Source of the DNA: a virus
Strand: one strand, 5' to 3'
DNA length: 31,443 nt
IMG/VR virus record: IMGVR_UViG_3300017773_000077
Location: 1-31,443 of that record
Shown: positions 10,001 through 17,974 of the stretch, one piece after another
Position numbering within the stretch: position 1 is the stretch's first letter
Layout: each line of letters opens with the position of its first letter
Translations under genes and position numbers: made by a program
The notes under the pieces: model-generated
Told to the model about the DNA's origin: nothing
The model's database searches: none
The model's input: only the letters and a program-made list of their open reading frames with translations

Positions 10001-10607
10001 GATAGAGTTCAAGGCTTCAAAAGTAGGCAGTATATCATCGAGCGATGCTGGTACTGATCCAGGCGAAATGATGCCATACTCTACTTACGCATCTTTAAGG
10101 TCTTTGGGATTAACGGGTACATTCCCAACATTTAATCAGACGATGACAAATTTAGGGGGCTTATTTATCTACCAGAACAACTTTACTGGTCAGTGTCCTA
10201 AGATAGATGCGCCAAAACTAACAAGATTCTATGCGAATACTAATAAGTTCATTGGCTCTATACCAGATTTCTCAAATTGTGAAAAGCTTAAACAAATTAG
10301 ATTGCATGATAATAAGTTAAGTACATTTACCGCAGGGTTCTTAACAGGTGCCGTAAGGTTAGAATCACTAGATTTAAGAAACAATGTATTAGAAGCAAGT
10401 TGTCTGAGAGAACTTTTAATTGATCTGATTGAAAATTACACGAACAGAGAAAGAAGCGGAGTGACAGTAAACTTAAAAGGACAGAGTGGAGCAAACAGAC
10501 TGCAAGAAAGTTCTAAGTTTGACGGAACTAGTGGGGAAAGTTCTACTGCCGCAAAACTAGACTTTTTAAGACAAGTAGCAGGCTGGTCTATACTTCTAGA
10601 CTCATAA
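7047..10607 (+). CDS. Leucine-rich-repeat tail fibre/adhesin-like protein
   Basis: This is a 1186-residue protein. The ATG overlaps the previous stop and TAAGGA lies 6 bases upstream. The N-terminus (ALSDIDDSRQALKNLGL, about residues 12-28) looks like the docking segment of phage fibre/baseplate proteins. Leucine-rich repeats are visible in blocks: about 295-450 (LPNLNWLNLSFNDF; NLIYLDLSSNF), 690-760 (CTSLTHIHVYN; LPNLNYVNTLVW), 825-870 (MRTLYFYANNLRGTFP) and 1013-1120 (LTRFYANTNKFIGSIPDF; LKQIRLHDNKLS; LESLDLRNNVLE). The last block has the LxGxIP-like form. Between the blocks lie two beta modules, about 467-529 and 952-1000, that recur in other proteins here. The C-terminus (VNLKGQSGAN ... 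FLRQVAGWSIL) resembles the cap that ends many bacterial and phage LRR proteins. LRR domains bind proteins or glycans, so I infer a host-recognition or adhesion role in the virion. The LRR assignment is firm; the location in the virion is inferred from context. Confidence 0.8.
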   Translation: MPIYRGLNVAKALSDIDDSRQALKNLGLKREDFDLIAGLTSSEVGVGISDFHNMAGLTSDQKKELESLSSAADATEIAFLRINDISTPLKFNLRLNNNKLAGGAIKYNYLDFSATPVGGNFVEKSADISTSRLSSWSPVGDPNPDDYILYGGDIKIVGDRLSYTKLSTTEAPIARTFRAEVATHVATANLNSGVSGDGLQSMYLMKGIPLEWEGVFEEISLKAAVTPIADAEGNIPITWRITNLQAPAGSYNSGDGSNNTASIGTGTLGNPTEYKIAPPGYAKRKIEFFYDPAKVLRLEMTSANISKWTNVSLPNLNWLNLSFNDFPVMPEFRSDGTAAKQGFDGGAGLAPTLDRLYITANDLGRGNDALLGEGDRENTGNSSQQLNRLPLTLRYLIANGCFTDNVDIDLTDYENLIYLDLSSNFTRELRRPQTATNSPATYNPKKRVFFSVETDTSWASSAASNQMFIAGHGFTTNGTPVRYDYHADSSGTMAEPISSLSANTTYYVRVINNNVIELYNAEGNATSTGSTTGRRSMSGEGGDGHGKLHSLIQWDTSTNKAYMASTTKGIDQYRIYNQGYSRLTPGVYNSKKLHLFYANTNDDLATNSETPHYASTASIDGTVTAAQAKAKSSADMAIPKIEADTNFRYWYSAYNPHNIVDFSGNTSIYRYYQYRGDIDTRYEEAETTLDGKFTGCTSLTHIHVYNCYGTSGNFETSNLFQNLPNLNYVNTLVWGRGGLKGRITDNMFNGSPKVGDFTVGGDQMNQFTNDTFGTSGVGSVNTGKALYNANPNMRHFRVGNNRYGSGTLVQEEAGTHDFIWPTNDKMRTLYFYANNLRGTFPNVFNSFKFLSYLQLGYNAPWMRVRMAQSKQIYKIAYNHLSNSGVDGSGHGGSNKDRLTTHDYKAIGWQVQSEADNIAAVGSVFGAEVAGNPSTNHAFKLQHIPVATGNPNNYIRNRYYRIMKLGNTDWNALTEGGNSSPYLGQKIEFKASKVGSISSSDAGTDPGEMMPYSTYASLRSLGLTGTFPTFNQTMTNLGGLFIYQNNFTGQCPKIDAPKLTRFYANTNKFIGSIPDFSNCEKLKQIRLHDNKLSTFTAGFLTGAVRLESLDLRNNVLEASCLRELLIDLIENYTNRERSGVTVNLKGQSGANRLQESSKFDGTSGESSTAAKLDFLRQVAGWSILLDS

Positions 10608-10619
10608 CAGGAAAGAGAA

Positions 10620-11783
10620 ATGGCACAAGGTTTTGTAAGAACTAATAATTTAGCGGAGAGTTTAACTCCATCGTCTGATAGAAATATCCTTGATAACTTG
10701 GGTGGTGTAAACATCACTCAAGATGTCCTATTGTTTGATGGTAATGCCAACTTTGAATCTAAGTTGATAAACGACTCTTCTACAAGTCGAGCAGATTTTA
10801 GTTTGTTTGATGACGCCACAGAATCCAACTTCAAGACAGTTAAAACCGATCTAATCAACAATAAACGAGCATTCTCTAACGGAACAAAATTATCCTTTGA
10901 TAATGGAAATACATTTCCTTTCATAGTCGTAGACAGCAATGGACTAGACGAGTTTCGTGTTGTAGCAACTACGGCCACAATTACTTATAATGCTGGAGAT
11001 TACTCGGGACCTTTTAGTGGTTTAGATATTACAAATCTAACGATGACTCGATCAGATACCATTACAGTTCAAAATATTGAAAATATGAGCGTGGATAGAT
11101 TGCCCACTGTAGATGTCCAATCAGATTCTGAAGAAATCGGCACTGGTGGAGCTGATTCTAGCGATGATACTGGAGATATCGATATCGCTACAGAAGAAGG
11201 TGCAGGTATATACGATAACTATGGTACATATGATCAGATAAGCTATGTGGCAGGAGCAATAGGTAGATTAGAAGCTAAAAAGCAAAGAACTGTATTGACA
11301 GATAGACTTTCTTTCTTTGAAGAAAGAGTTAGGTTTAAAGGTAATGTCAGAATTACTAACGATGCTCAAACCACAATATTTCAAAATAGTGCAAATGCTC
11401 CAGGTCTGTTTGTATATAATACAGCATCTAACTCAGAAATTAGGGCATTTTCCGGCTCTGATAATCCTTGGGCAGAAAATAGTAGTATTGCTATAGATGA
11501 TGGATCAGGAACATTAGCAGGATTACAGACATCATCTCTCAAATCACAAGTATCTAATTTAGTATTTTCTCCTGATAATGGCGGCACTGCTGGCACAGCA
11601 AATGATCGAGGAGATAGACCCGCATTTGTGAAAAAGAATACTAGCGGTGCTGTAGTTGGTTCAGTAACACATATAGATGGAAGTGCTTCAGCCTCTAGTC
11701 AACTTACTGTTGCGGGATTCACACATAAGATTCCAATAACCGTAAATGGCGAACAGTTTTTTATGCTCGCAACGAAAGTTTAA
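10620..11783 (+). CDS. Putative tail fibre/baseplate-associated structural protein
   Basis: This is a 387-residue protein starting at an ATG with AGGAAAGAG 2 to 10 bases upstream. The N-terminus (NLAESLTPSSDRNILDNLGG) resembles the N-terminal docking segments of the LRR protein and the minus-strand protein nearby. Residues about 160-200 are rich in Asp, Glu, Ser and Gly (for example SDSEEIGTGGADSSDDTGDI) and may be a flexible or cation-binding linker. The last residues (GFTHKIPITVNGEQFFMLAT) look like a compact C-terminal element that I associate with small structural proteins of marine T4-like phages. It ends 6 bases before the stop of a convergent minus-strand gene, with no terminator hairpin between them. 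Function is inferred from position and sequence style only. Confidence 0.65.
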   Translation: MAQGFVRTNNLAESLTPSSDRNILDNLGGVNITQDVLLFDGNANFESKLINDSSTSRADFSLFDDATESNFKTVKTDLINNKRAFSNGTKLSFDNGNTFPFIVVDSNGLDEFRVVATTATITYNAGDYSGPFSGLDITNLTMTRSDTITVQNIENMSVDRLPTVDVQSDSEEIGTGGADSSDDTGDIDIATEEGAGIYDNYGTYDQISYVAGAIGRLEAKKQRTVLTDRLSFFEERVRFKGNVRITNDAQTTIFQNSANAPGLFVYNTASNSEIRAFSGSDNPWAENSSIAIDDGSGTLAGLQTSSLKSQVSNLVFSPDNGGTAGTANDRGDRPAFVKKNTSGAVVGSVTHIDGSASASSQLTVAGFTHKIPITVNGEQFFMLATKV

Positions 11784-11789
11784 GTTATC

Positions 11790-14700
11790 TTACTTAGGCT
11801 CAACGTGCCTACTATTTACTAGAACTCTGTAAGTCTCTTCAGATCCGCCTGAAGGAGTATAACATATATCGAATCGACCATCGGGCTCTTGTGCTTGAGC
11901 CTCTGATTCACTACCTCTATTTGCGGCATCGCTTGTCTGCTCTGTAAATTCGACATCTTCTAGAGACAGTGCTTCTCCTAGTCTGGTGAATGTTATATCA
12001 GGTAGACTACCATTACCAGTTACATTTGACCAAGATCCACCGCTATAGTGTTCTACTGAGAAGTTTCCAGTACTGCCGTCTACAAAATCTACCTTATATA
12101 TAATTCCATCAGAGAATGTTGACAATACAGAGCCTGTATTCGCTCCTTCAGCTTTTATTAAATCTCCCACTTTAACTACGGGTTGCGAAGGAGAAAACCC
12201 AAATAAAATATTAGATCCTAGAGTGGCAGTAAATTTAAAGTCTGATTTCGTATTGTAGCTTAGTTTTTTGAATGATAATTCTTTAACTTCTAGATTTGGA
12301 AAACCATCAGTCGTTAACAATCCTTCAGTGTAGCTACCAAAAGGTGGAGCAGTGTTCAAAGGAATAACGCAATACTCTCTATTCTTTCTGAGTTCGGTAA
12401 CTGATCCAGAATAACTACCCGAAGGAACGATTACAAGAGTTGCGCCTGGATTAATTGTCTGAGCAAGATTTACTTGAGCACCACTTTCATTTTTCAATCT
12501 AATCATTTTCTCGCCACTACCGCCAGTAAACTTTTGGACTTTAGTAGCAGTTCCGCTAAGACTACTTTGATTATCTTGAGGTATAGCCGGATTAAAATAT
12601 ACTCTATCGTCATCAGCTATTCTTGTGTAATTAGTATCTGTCAGTTCAATCTCGTCTTGACTATTTGAAGCTTGTGTTTTTACCTCTACTCCAAATACTC
12701 CTGTACACTCGTAAACACCCGTTATATCATTCAAGCCTCTACTCGAATATATTGAAGCAATGCCATGAGTTGCAGATAATGTTGCATGATTGACAAGAGT
12801 ATTTCTATTCGCAGTTAAACTTGGATGGTTACTCACTTGAAGTTTTAATTGAGTTGCGGCTGTAGGTGCAACAGAGGCATCACTGTCATTAAGATATGTA
12901 ATTTTCTCAACCACATAAGGTCTATCGTTTACACAATGGCCTGTTGCTGATAGGGATATTGCTCCGTAGTAATAAACTAAGTCACCTTCTACTACATCTA
13001 ATATTGATCTTTTGAGTGTATCGTTTGTTCCGTTGACGACTCTAATTGTCAACTCTGTGTCAGACACTCGGGATGCTTTATATGTTCCTACTAGTCCTTC
13101 ATTTTTAAGATGAATAAACTCTTTTACTGCGTTTAAAGGTATGTTGGCGCCACCAACAGATCCAATATCTGATGATATATAAGCCTTTGTACTATCAATT
13201 TTCTCTAAGAGTTGAAACGAAAATACTTTATTATTAGCGTTTGTCCAGCCAGCATTCGCACCATCGTAAGCTGTTATGAATGTAAGCACATCTCCTTCTT
13301 GGACATTAGTGAATGGCGAATTCGCATTCGAAGGATCTCTTTGTAAAGTGCCAGCCGTATTTGTCAGCTTAGCCACTCTTATAGGGTTATTGATCTGACC
13401 TGCACCACTATCAAAATCGGGAAAAATATCTCCAGTGGCTTGTTTTGCATCATACAACATCATAGATATAGTATCATTTACAACTAGTTTTGCTGTAGAA
13501 TCTTGTTTTGTCACTTTAGCATGATTGTTCACAAAGTATGGGAAAGTATATCTTCCAAAATCATCACTAGATCCGTCAGTTGTATAGAAATATGAATATG
13601 ACAGCGGTCCACTGCCACTGCCAGTATCGTGTCTGAATATTTTACTTTCTAGCAATTGCTCTTGACTATCGTTTGGTTCGTACCACCAAACACTGTAGCG
13701 TATCTTTCTTCTTTTACCATTTGCTTGCAAAGGAGTTATAAAAATCGTACCTGTTCCTAGATCATATTCTGATCTATCGTATTCGAATTCGAGAATATCA
13801 GATCCAGTGGCGCCTGCATCCGCATCAGTTTTAGCGTAGTATCTGTAATCTCCCATTACAGCATCATATTTACGATAGACCTCTGTAACATATAGTTCTA
13901 TTCCATTTATTTCTACTTCATGATTCTCACAAACTCTTCTATAATCATCTTCTTCATGTAACTCAATTAGAGTTACATTATCGACAGTCGAATAACTACA
14001 CTGCTTTAACGATTGGAATGCAAATGCATTTACGCCTTTTAAGAATTTCCAGTTACCGTCATCGTTAACATCTTCTTCTATTGAGAAGAATCCATTTATT
14101 AAAAGTTTAAACGAGAAAAATCCACTTTGATATCCTTCCCAAACAATACCGCCTTGCGTGTTAGTAAAATCTGGGTGAAGTGTTCCTACTAACTCAAGTT
14201 GACCGTCAGACCACAAATCTACACCCGTAACTAAATCTAGTAAGTTAGCGGTATCATTCTTCTTCGTATAGAACTTGTTTACTGGTAAATCAGTTGAATT
14301 AGGATCTAAATTTTCAGCAACAGATGCTCCTTCGCCACTAGGTAATGTTTGGTTTCTCAGATATACCCTTACAGCTATCGCACCTGAGAATGCTCCAGTA
14401 GGAGTATGTGTTACATGGTCTCCTATCGACCAATGTTCTAACGCAAAAGCATCTGCAACAGTTGTTTGTGTAGCACCATTGTAGATAAACTGTTGTCCTA
14501 CATAAGGTATACCCTCTACTCCTATATCTTTCCACTCTGAAGCATTAGAAGAGACTGTTCCTAGTTTTAGAATTGTGTACATTTTATTCGCAACAAAATT
14601 ACCCATTGATTTTGCGGGTATTACTTTGTTGTTACCTGATGCAGTAGCAGTTGCGGTTGGAGTAAATCTAGTACCTATGGGTATAACTAATTGTAATGTA

Positions 14701-15644
14701 CTAGTATCACCAAAATCAGCAGTTAATGTCTTTTGTGTTGATAAAGCCGCATCTGTGTATAACTCAATTCTATCAGTATCAGTAGTAACTACTTTTACAA
14801 AGAAAATATCACCGTCAGTAAATCCACTACCTTCGGCGCCACTACCACTTTGATAGACCACTTTGTTGCCAGTTACAAATGAATGTCCAACAATTGTGAT
14901 ATAACCAGTAGCTCCAGCACTTACATTTGCGTTAACAAATGATTCAGTAGAAGTGCTTAGTGTTGAATTAACTGCTGACCAGTCGTAAGTTCCGTCTGCC
15001 TCTACTATAACACAAGGAGTGCCGCTAGTTATAGATGTCGTTTCTAGAGTTGTATTAGCTACAGGAGATTGATCTCTGAGACTTCCCGTGGTGTTACCGT
15101 ATAGTGAGTTACAAGTTATTTGTAAGTTATCAAAATTCATGTCCGAAGCACCAGCAATAACTCTGTATGTGTTGCCTTGACGACTTTGAGTTGCGTTTAT
15201 TTCGGCTTCTGGATAGTTTACTGTATTCTGATTAAGTCTATCTTCTGATATGATAGAAGCACTAGGACCTGAGCCTCCGTTTATCCAAGGCGGATCACCC
15301 AATGCTACTTTGAAATTGTTTATATGATCTTGAATTGTTACTCTAGGCTCGACATCTACTGATGTGGTATCGCTTCCCACTAGAGTGCCTTCTATAGTAG
15401 TTCCAGCAAGTTGAGTAAATTCTTGAGCGTTTCCGCTTACAGTTAGTCTGTCACCTAAAGGACCGTCAGCTATCCCCACCAATGGTAAAATATCATCAGA
15501 TGTGAATCTTAAAGCATTTCCGTTTGCATCTACTTGTGTAGATATATTATCCAATATATTGTCTAGTGCGTTCTTGGGATCAGGTATATCTGATAAGTTT
15601 TTATCTGCTCTGGCACCAAATTTTATATACTTTGTTCTTGACAT
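11790..15644 (-). CDS. Large modular fibre-like virion protein, only minus-strand gene in window
   Basis: This 1284-residue protein is read leftward from the ATG whose complement is at 15642-15644, with GGAAC about 6 bases upstream. The N-terminus (GARADKNLSDIPDPKNALDN, residues 10-29) is the docking-type segment also seen in two neighbouring + strand proteins. Residues about 250-305 (IVGHSFVTGNKVVYQSGSG ... DRIELYTDAALS) and 349-400 (MYTILKLGTVSSNASEWKDI ... YVGQQF) are beta modules that recur in the LRR protein, gene 18 and gene 15. Several weaker copies of a VGD/EGD-plus-YxV pattern follow (for example VKVGDLIKAEG ... DGIIYKVDFV near 1150-1200). The length, the absence of membrane segments and the repeat-like beta modules fit a tail fibre or baseplate appendage. 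It is convergent with the gene on its left and divergent from the one on its right, and it has its own late promoter octamer. Receptor specificity is unknown. Confidence 0.72.
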   Translation of the reverse strand: MSRTKYIKFGARADKNLSDIPDPKNALDNILDNISTQVDANGNALRFTSDDILPLVGIADGPLGDRLTVSGNAQEFTQLAGTTIEGTLVGSDTTSVDVEPRVTIQDHINNFKVALGDPPWINGGSGPSASIISEDRLNQNTVNYPEAEINATQSRQGNTYRVIAGASDMNFDNLQITCNSLYGNTTGSLRDQSPVANTTLETTSITSGTPCVIVEADGTYDWSAVNSTLSTSTESFVNANVSAGATGYITIVGHSFVTGNKVVYQSGSGAEGSGFTDGDIFFVKVVTTDTDRIELYTDAALSTQKTLTADFGDTSTLQLVIPIGTRFTPTATATASGNNKVIPAKSMGNFVANKMYTILKLGTVSSNASEWKDIGVEGIPYVGQQFIYNGATQTTVADAFALEHWSIGDHVTHTPTGAFSGAIAVRVYLRNQTLPSGEGASVAENLDPNSTDLPVNKFYTKKNDTANLLDLVTGVDLWSDGQLELVGTLHPDFTNTQGGIVWEGYQSGFFSFKLLINGFFSIEEDVNDDGNWKFLKGVNAFAFQSLKQCSYSTVDNVTLIELHEEDDYRRVCENHEVEINGIELYVTEVYRKYDAVMGDYRYYAKTDADAGATGSDILEFEYDRSEYDLGTGTIFITPLQANGKRRKIRYSVWWYEPNDSQEQLLESKIFRHDTGSGSGPLSYSYFYTTDGSSDDFGRYTFPYFVNNHAKVTKQDSTAKLVVNDTISMMLYDAKQATGDIFPDFDSGAGQINNPIRVAKLTNTAGTLQRDPSNANSPFTNVQEGDVLTFITAYDGANAGWTNANNKVFSFQLLEKIDSTKAYISSDIGSVGGANIPLNAVKEFIHLKNEGLVGTYKASRVSDTELTIRVVNGTNDTLKRSILDVVEGDLVYYYGAISLSATGHCVNDRPYVVEKITYLNDSDASVAPTAATQLKLQVSNHPSLTANRNTLVNHATLSATHGIASIYSSRGLNDITGVYECTGVFGVEVKTQASNSQDEIELTDTNYTRIADDDRVYFNPAIPQDNQSSLSGTATKVQKFTGGSGEKMIRLKNESGAQVNLAQTINPGATLVIVPSGSYSGSVTELRKNREYCVIPLNTAPPFGSYTEGLLTTDGFPNLEVKELSFKKLSYNTKSDFKFTATLGSNILFGFSPSQPVVKVGDLIKAEGANTGSVLSTFSDGIIYKVDFVDGSTGNFSVEHYSGGSWSNVTGNGSLPDITFTRLGEALSLEDVEFTEQTSDAANRGSESEAQAQEPDGRFDICYTPSGGSEETYRVLVNSRHVEPK

Positions 15645-15677
15645 AATTGTTCCAATTAGTTCATAAGGTTATTCTGT

Positions 15678-15685
15678 TATTTATA
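15678..15685 (-). promoter_or_regulatory. Late promoter octamer for the minus-strand gene
   Basis: TATAAATA on the minus strand, 33 bases before the ATG at 15644. It overlaps the + strand octamer within a perfect 14-bp palindrome (15677-15690). T4-type late promoters have this sequence at -10 and need no -35 box. Confidence 0.75.
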
Positions 15686-15689
15686 AATA
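15682..15689 (+). promoter_or_regulatory. Late promoter octamer for the 15717-17919 genes
   Basis: TATAAATA ending 27 bases before the ATG at 15717. It forms the right half of the palindrome TTATTTATAAATAA. Confidence 0.75.
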
Positions 15690-15716
15690 ACTGTAGTATC
15701 TATTGGAGAAAATTAC

Positions 15717-16130
15717 ATGGCAATTAAAGCAAATCTTATAATCGAGCAGGGTACCGACTTCTCGGCAACCATTGACGTTAAAACGGCTACTGGTCAGAAC
15801 TACAATCTAACTAATCATTTGGTTCGAGCCCATATGAGAAAGAATAGTTATAGTTCTGATTATTTTGGTTTCATATGCACTCACACAGGAACAACCGGGC
15901 AAATCACGTTGAAGATGACTAGTGGCACAGCGAATGCAGTTGCTGAAAGTGGTACTAGAGGCACAGCTGGTTATGTGCATCCTCAACCCGCACAGTCAGG
16001 CACTAAGGTAATATCCCCAGGAAGATATCTATATGATGTCGAAATAGAGTCTAACGAAAGTCCAACAAAAATTAGTCGTGTTGTAGAAGGAACAATCACA
16101 GTTACACCTGGCATAACTAAAGAAGCTTAA
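15717..16130 (+). CDS. Small beta-sandwich virion protein (BppU-N/Ig-like)
   Basis: This is a 137-residue protein. The ATG at 15717 is preceded by GGAGAA 6 bases upstream and by the late promoter octamer at 15682-15689. The pattern LIIEQGTDFSATIDVKTATG, then NLTNHLVRAHMRK, TTGQITLKMTSG, PGRYLYDVEIES and VVEGTITVTPGITKEA is that of a small immunoglobulin-like or BppU-N-like beta sandwich. It is found as a short stand-alone protein in the structural region of marine T4-like phages and at the N-terminus of some baseplate proteins. It has no signal peptide. It leads a three-gene run (15717-17919) just upstream of gene 13. I infer a baseplate or fibre-adaptor role; the fold assignment is by pattern and not verified. 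Confidence 0.65.
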   Translation: MAIKANLIIEQGTDFSATIDVKTATGQNYNLTNHLVRAHMRKNSYSSDYFGFICTHTGTTGQITLKMTSGTANAVAESGTRGTAGYVHPQPAQSGTKVISPGRYLYDVEIESNESPTKISRVVEGTITVTPGITKEA

Positions 16131-16135
16131 TCAAC

Positions 16136-17428
16136 ATGACTGAAGAATATGATGATCAAATAACTGCAACAGTGGTCGCAGATGATAAGATTTCTGCTCA
16201 GGTAAGTAGTTCTTCTCAAAATTTAGATGTTAATCTAGACTCTCAAGGCAATTTGATTGCGAGTAAGATTAGTCTAGATCCATCTGGAGTAGACTTAAAC
16301 TTTTTAAATAATGTGAATGCTTCGTCACCCGTTGACAAATCTGTGCTGTATTATGATGCTTCTTCAGGAAGTTGGAGAGCGACTAGTGCTAGTTATAGCG
16401 ACAATGTAACATCTCAAAGACATACTACTCGTCAGTTCGGTAGAACTTATGGTCCTAGTGATTTTATCTATCCAGATGTTCACAGAAATGACACCTTTAT
16501 GACTAATAAGAACTCAGGAGTACAATTGTACCTGAATGACTATTCGACACTGACTTCTGAGTGGATATTGAATGGAAACAGCCAGACTAGTGATCCAGGA
16601 TATAATCCTGCTTACGATTTAAAGGTCACTATACCGCCCACTCCCTCAGGTGATCTAGAAGGTGGAGACGGCATAAGAAAGAAAAGGCTAATAGTCGAGT
16701 TTGAGTATTCGTTTATTGCTGATGCTATGATTCTACAACAAGACATACATGAAGATAAGACGCCTCTAAAAGTACAAGAAAGAATTACATACGACAACAT
16801 AGGCACTCCTATAGCTAGATTGCAGATACATAGTTCGACACCTGTAACATATGACGGTCTTGCTGGAGCATTTGAGTATACTATATTAGAAAGTGAAGTA
16901 AAAGCCGCAGGATTGAACGATTTGAATCCTAGAGGATTAGTTGCATACGATCCTCAAGCAAGTCTTGGTAGAGCAACAGCTAGTGGACAGGTACATCCTA
17001 TTCTGGGAGTAAGATACTATGACGGAAAATATCATATAATTTCTATTGATCCTTTACACAACAATGCTTCAATACCAGACCTTGGAGCAGGAGATTATCT
17101 GTATTATACTGAAACTGCATTTCAAACTGTTGGTACATCAGGAACAGTTACCCAGGAAGTATACAATATGACGCATGAAGAAAAACCGCATTCTCATGCC
17201 GTAACAACCACATCGCCTATATATTTAAATAAGCCCGTTAAAACTAGGGCTGAAGTAGAGATTCCAGCTTCAAGTTTACCTACTAATGTTACTATTCAAG
17301 TTAGAGCCTTGTGGAAAAATGGATCATTTACTATAGGTATTCCTGCTGTTGGTTATTCTGTTCCTTATCCAGATCCAAGATATGAGGTTAGATTGGTGCG
17401 TATAACAGGAAGATCGGAGAATTACTAA
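16136..17428 (+). CDS. Putative tail fibre/virion structural protein
   Basis: This is a 430-residue protein whose ATG lies 6 bases after the previous stop; the ribosome binding site is weak (AAAGAAG). Near residue 65-80 it has the stretch DKSVLYYDASSGSWRAT, a short motif frequent in phage tail fibre proteins. Further on, aromatic-rich beta segments (LIVEFEYSFIADAMILQ; ILGVRYYDGKYHIISI) and PHSHAV are seen. There is no transmembrane segment or enzyme motif. Its stop TAA overlaps the next ATG (17426-17430, TAATG), pointing to coupled translation with the 163-residue protein that follows. It sits where T4 has genes such as wac or 12, but there is no sequence match I can recognise to either. Call it virion-associated by context. 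Confidence 0.6.
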   Translation: MTEEYDDQITATVVADDKISAQVSSSSQNLDVNLDSQGNLIASKISLDPSGVDLNFLNNVNASSPVDKSVLYYDASSGSWRATSASYSDNVTSQRHTTRQFGRTYGPSDFIYPDVHRNDTFMTNKNSGVQLYLNDYSTLTSEWILNGNSQTSDPGYNPAYDLKVTIPPTPSGDLEGGDGIRKKRLIVEFEYSFIADAMILQQDIHEDKTPLKVQERITYDNIGTPIARLQIHSSTPVTYDGLAGAFEYTILESEVKAAGLNDLNPRGLVAYDPQASLGRATASGQVHPILGVRYYDGKYHIISIDPLHNNASIPDLGAGDYLYYTETAFQTVGTSGTVTQEVYNMTHEEKPHSHAVTTTSPIYLNKPVKTRAEVEIPASSLPTNVTIQVRALWKNGSFTIGIPAVGYSVPYPDPRYEVRLVRITGRSENY

Positions 17429-17919
17429 TGGCGGTAAGTTTAACTATACCACACGGACTCGAAAGTCAGTATGATGAGTATTCTTTGTTCGCACAAACCG
17501 TTAATTACACATATGTAATAAAGAATGCTGACGGTACTTTCACTCATCCATATCAAGGTTCTTTTGCTGGTCCCAATACTATGAATGGTATTGTGTCGAA
17601 TCTGAATCTGAGAATAAGTAATAGTATAATCTATGGAACACAAAACGACTTACTAGAAGCAATAGTATCATACAGTTATCAAGAGAGTGTTAGAACAGGA
17701 TTTCATGAAACATATGCTTATCCTATTATAAGAACTAATTCATATAGAACTAGATCCCAAGGCGGATCTTATAATAGAGATAAGTTTATTGTGTTTGATG
17801 TAAAATCCATAATAGGTAATTACACCAATGCAGATTTTGCAAACGGTGTTCCTATGCCTCAAATTTACTGGCCCGATTTTGATAATCCCAGCAGTATAAC
17901 CAATATACCTCGACCTTAG
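17428..17919 (+). CDS. Uncharacterised virion-region protein
   Basis: This is a 163-residue protein translated from an ATG that overlaps the preceding stop, with GGAGA 7 bases upstream. I do not recognise the family. It is rich in Tyr, Ser and Asn (for example YDEYSLFAQTVNYTYVIKN; SQGGSYNRDKFIVFD) and ends with IYWPDFDNPSSITNIPRP. It has no signal peptide, no membrane helix and no catalytic motif. It is the last gene of the run beginning at 15717 and is followed by a late promoter in front of gene 13. It probably partners the 430-residue protein with which it is translationally coupled. Confidence 0.6.
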   Translation: MAVSLTIPHGLESQYDEYSLFAQTVNYTYVIKNADGTFTHPYQGSFAGPNTMNGIVSNLNLRISNSIIYGTQNDLLEAIVSYSYQESVRTGFHETYAYPIIRTNSYRTRSQGGSYNRDKFIVFDVKSIIGNYTNADFANGVPMPQIYWPDFDNPSSITNIPRP

Positions 17920-17934
17920 ATGATTCTTTGCGAG

Positions 17935-17942
17935 TATAAATA
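17935..17942 (+). promoter_or_regulatory. Late promoter before gene 13
   Basis: Exact TATAAATA, followed by GATAA, 32 bases before the gene 13 ATG. It probably drives 13-14-15-16-17, which are separated by at most 5 bases or overlap. Confidence 0.8.
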
Positions 17943-17974
17943 GATAATATATCAACAAATTTTAGGATACAGAC

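Noticed and set aside
11175-11186. GATATCGATATC palindrome inside the 387-residue protein gene
   Set aside because: It encodes Asp-Ile-Asp-Ile codons within a coding frame and has no partner site or promoter context.
11784-15660. Invertible segment (phase-variation cassette) containing the minus-strand gene
   Set aside because: I saw no flanking inverted repeats or recombinase gene in the window; without them there is no support for active inversion.
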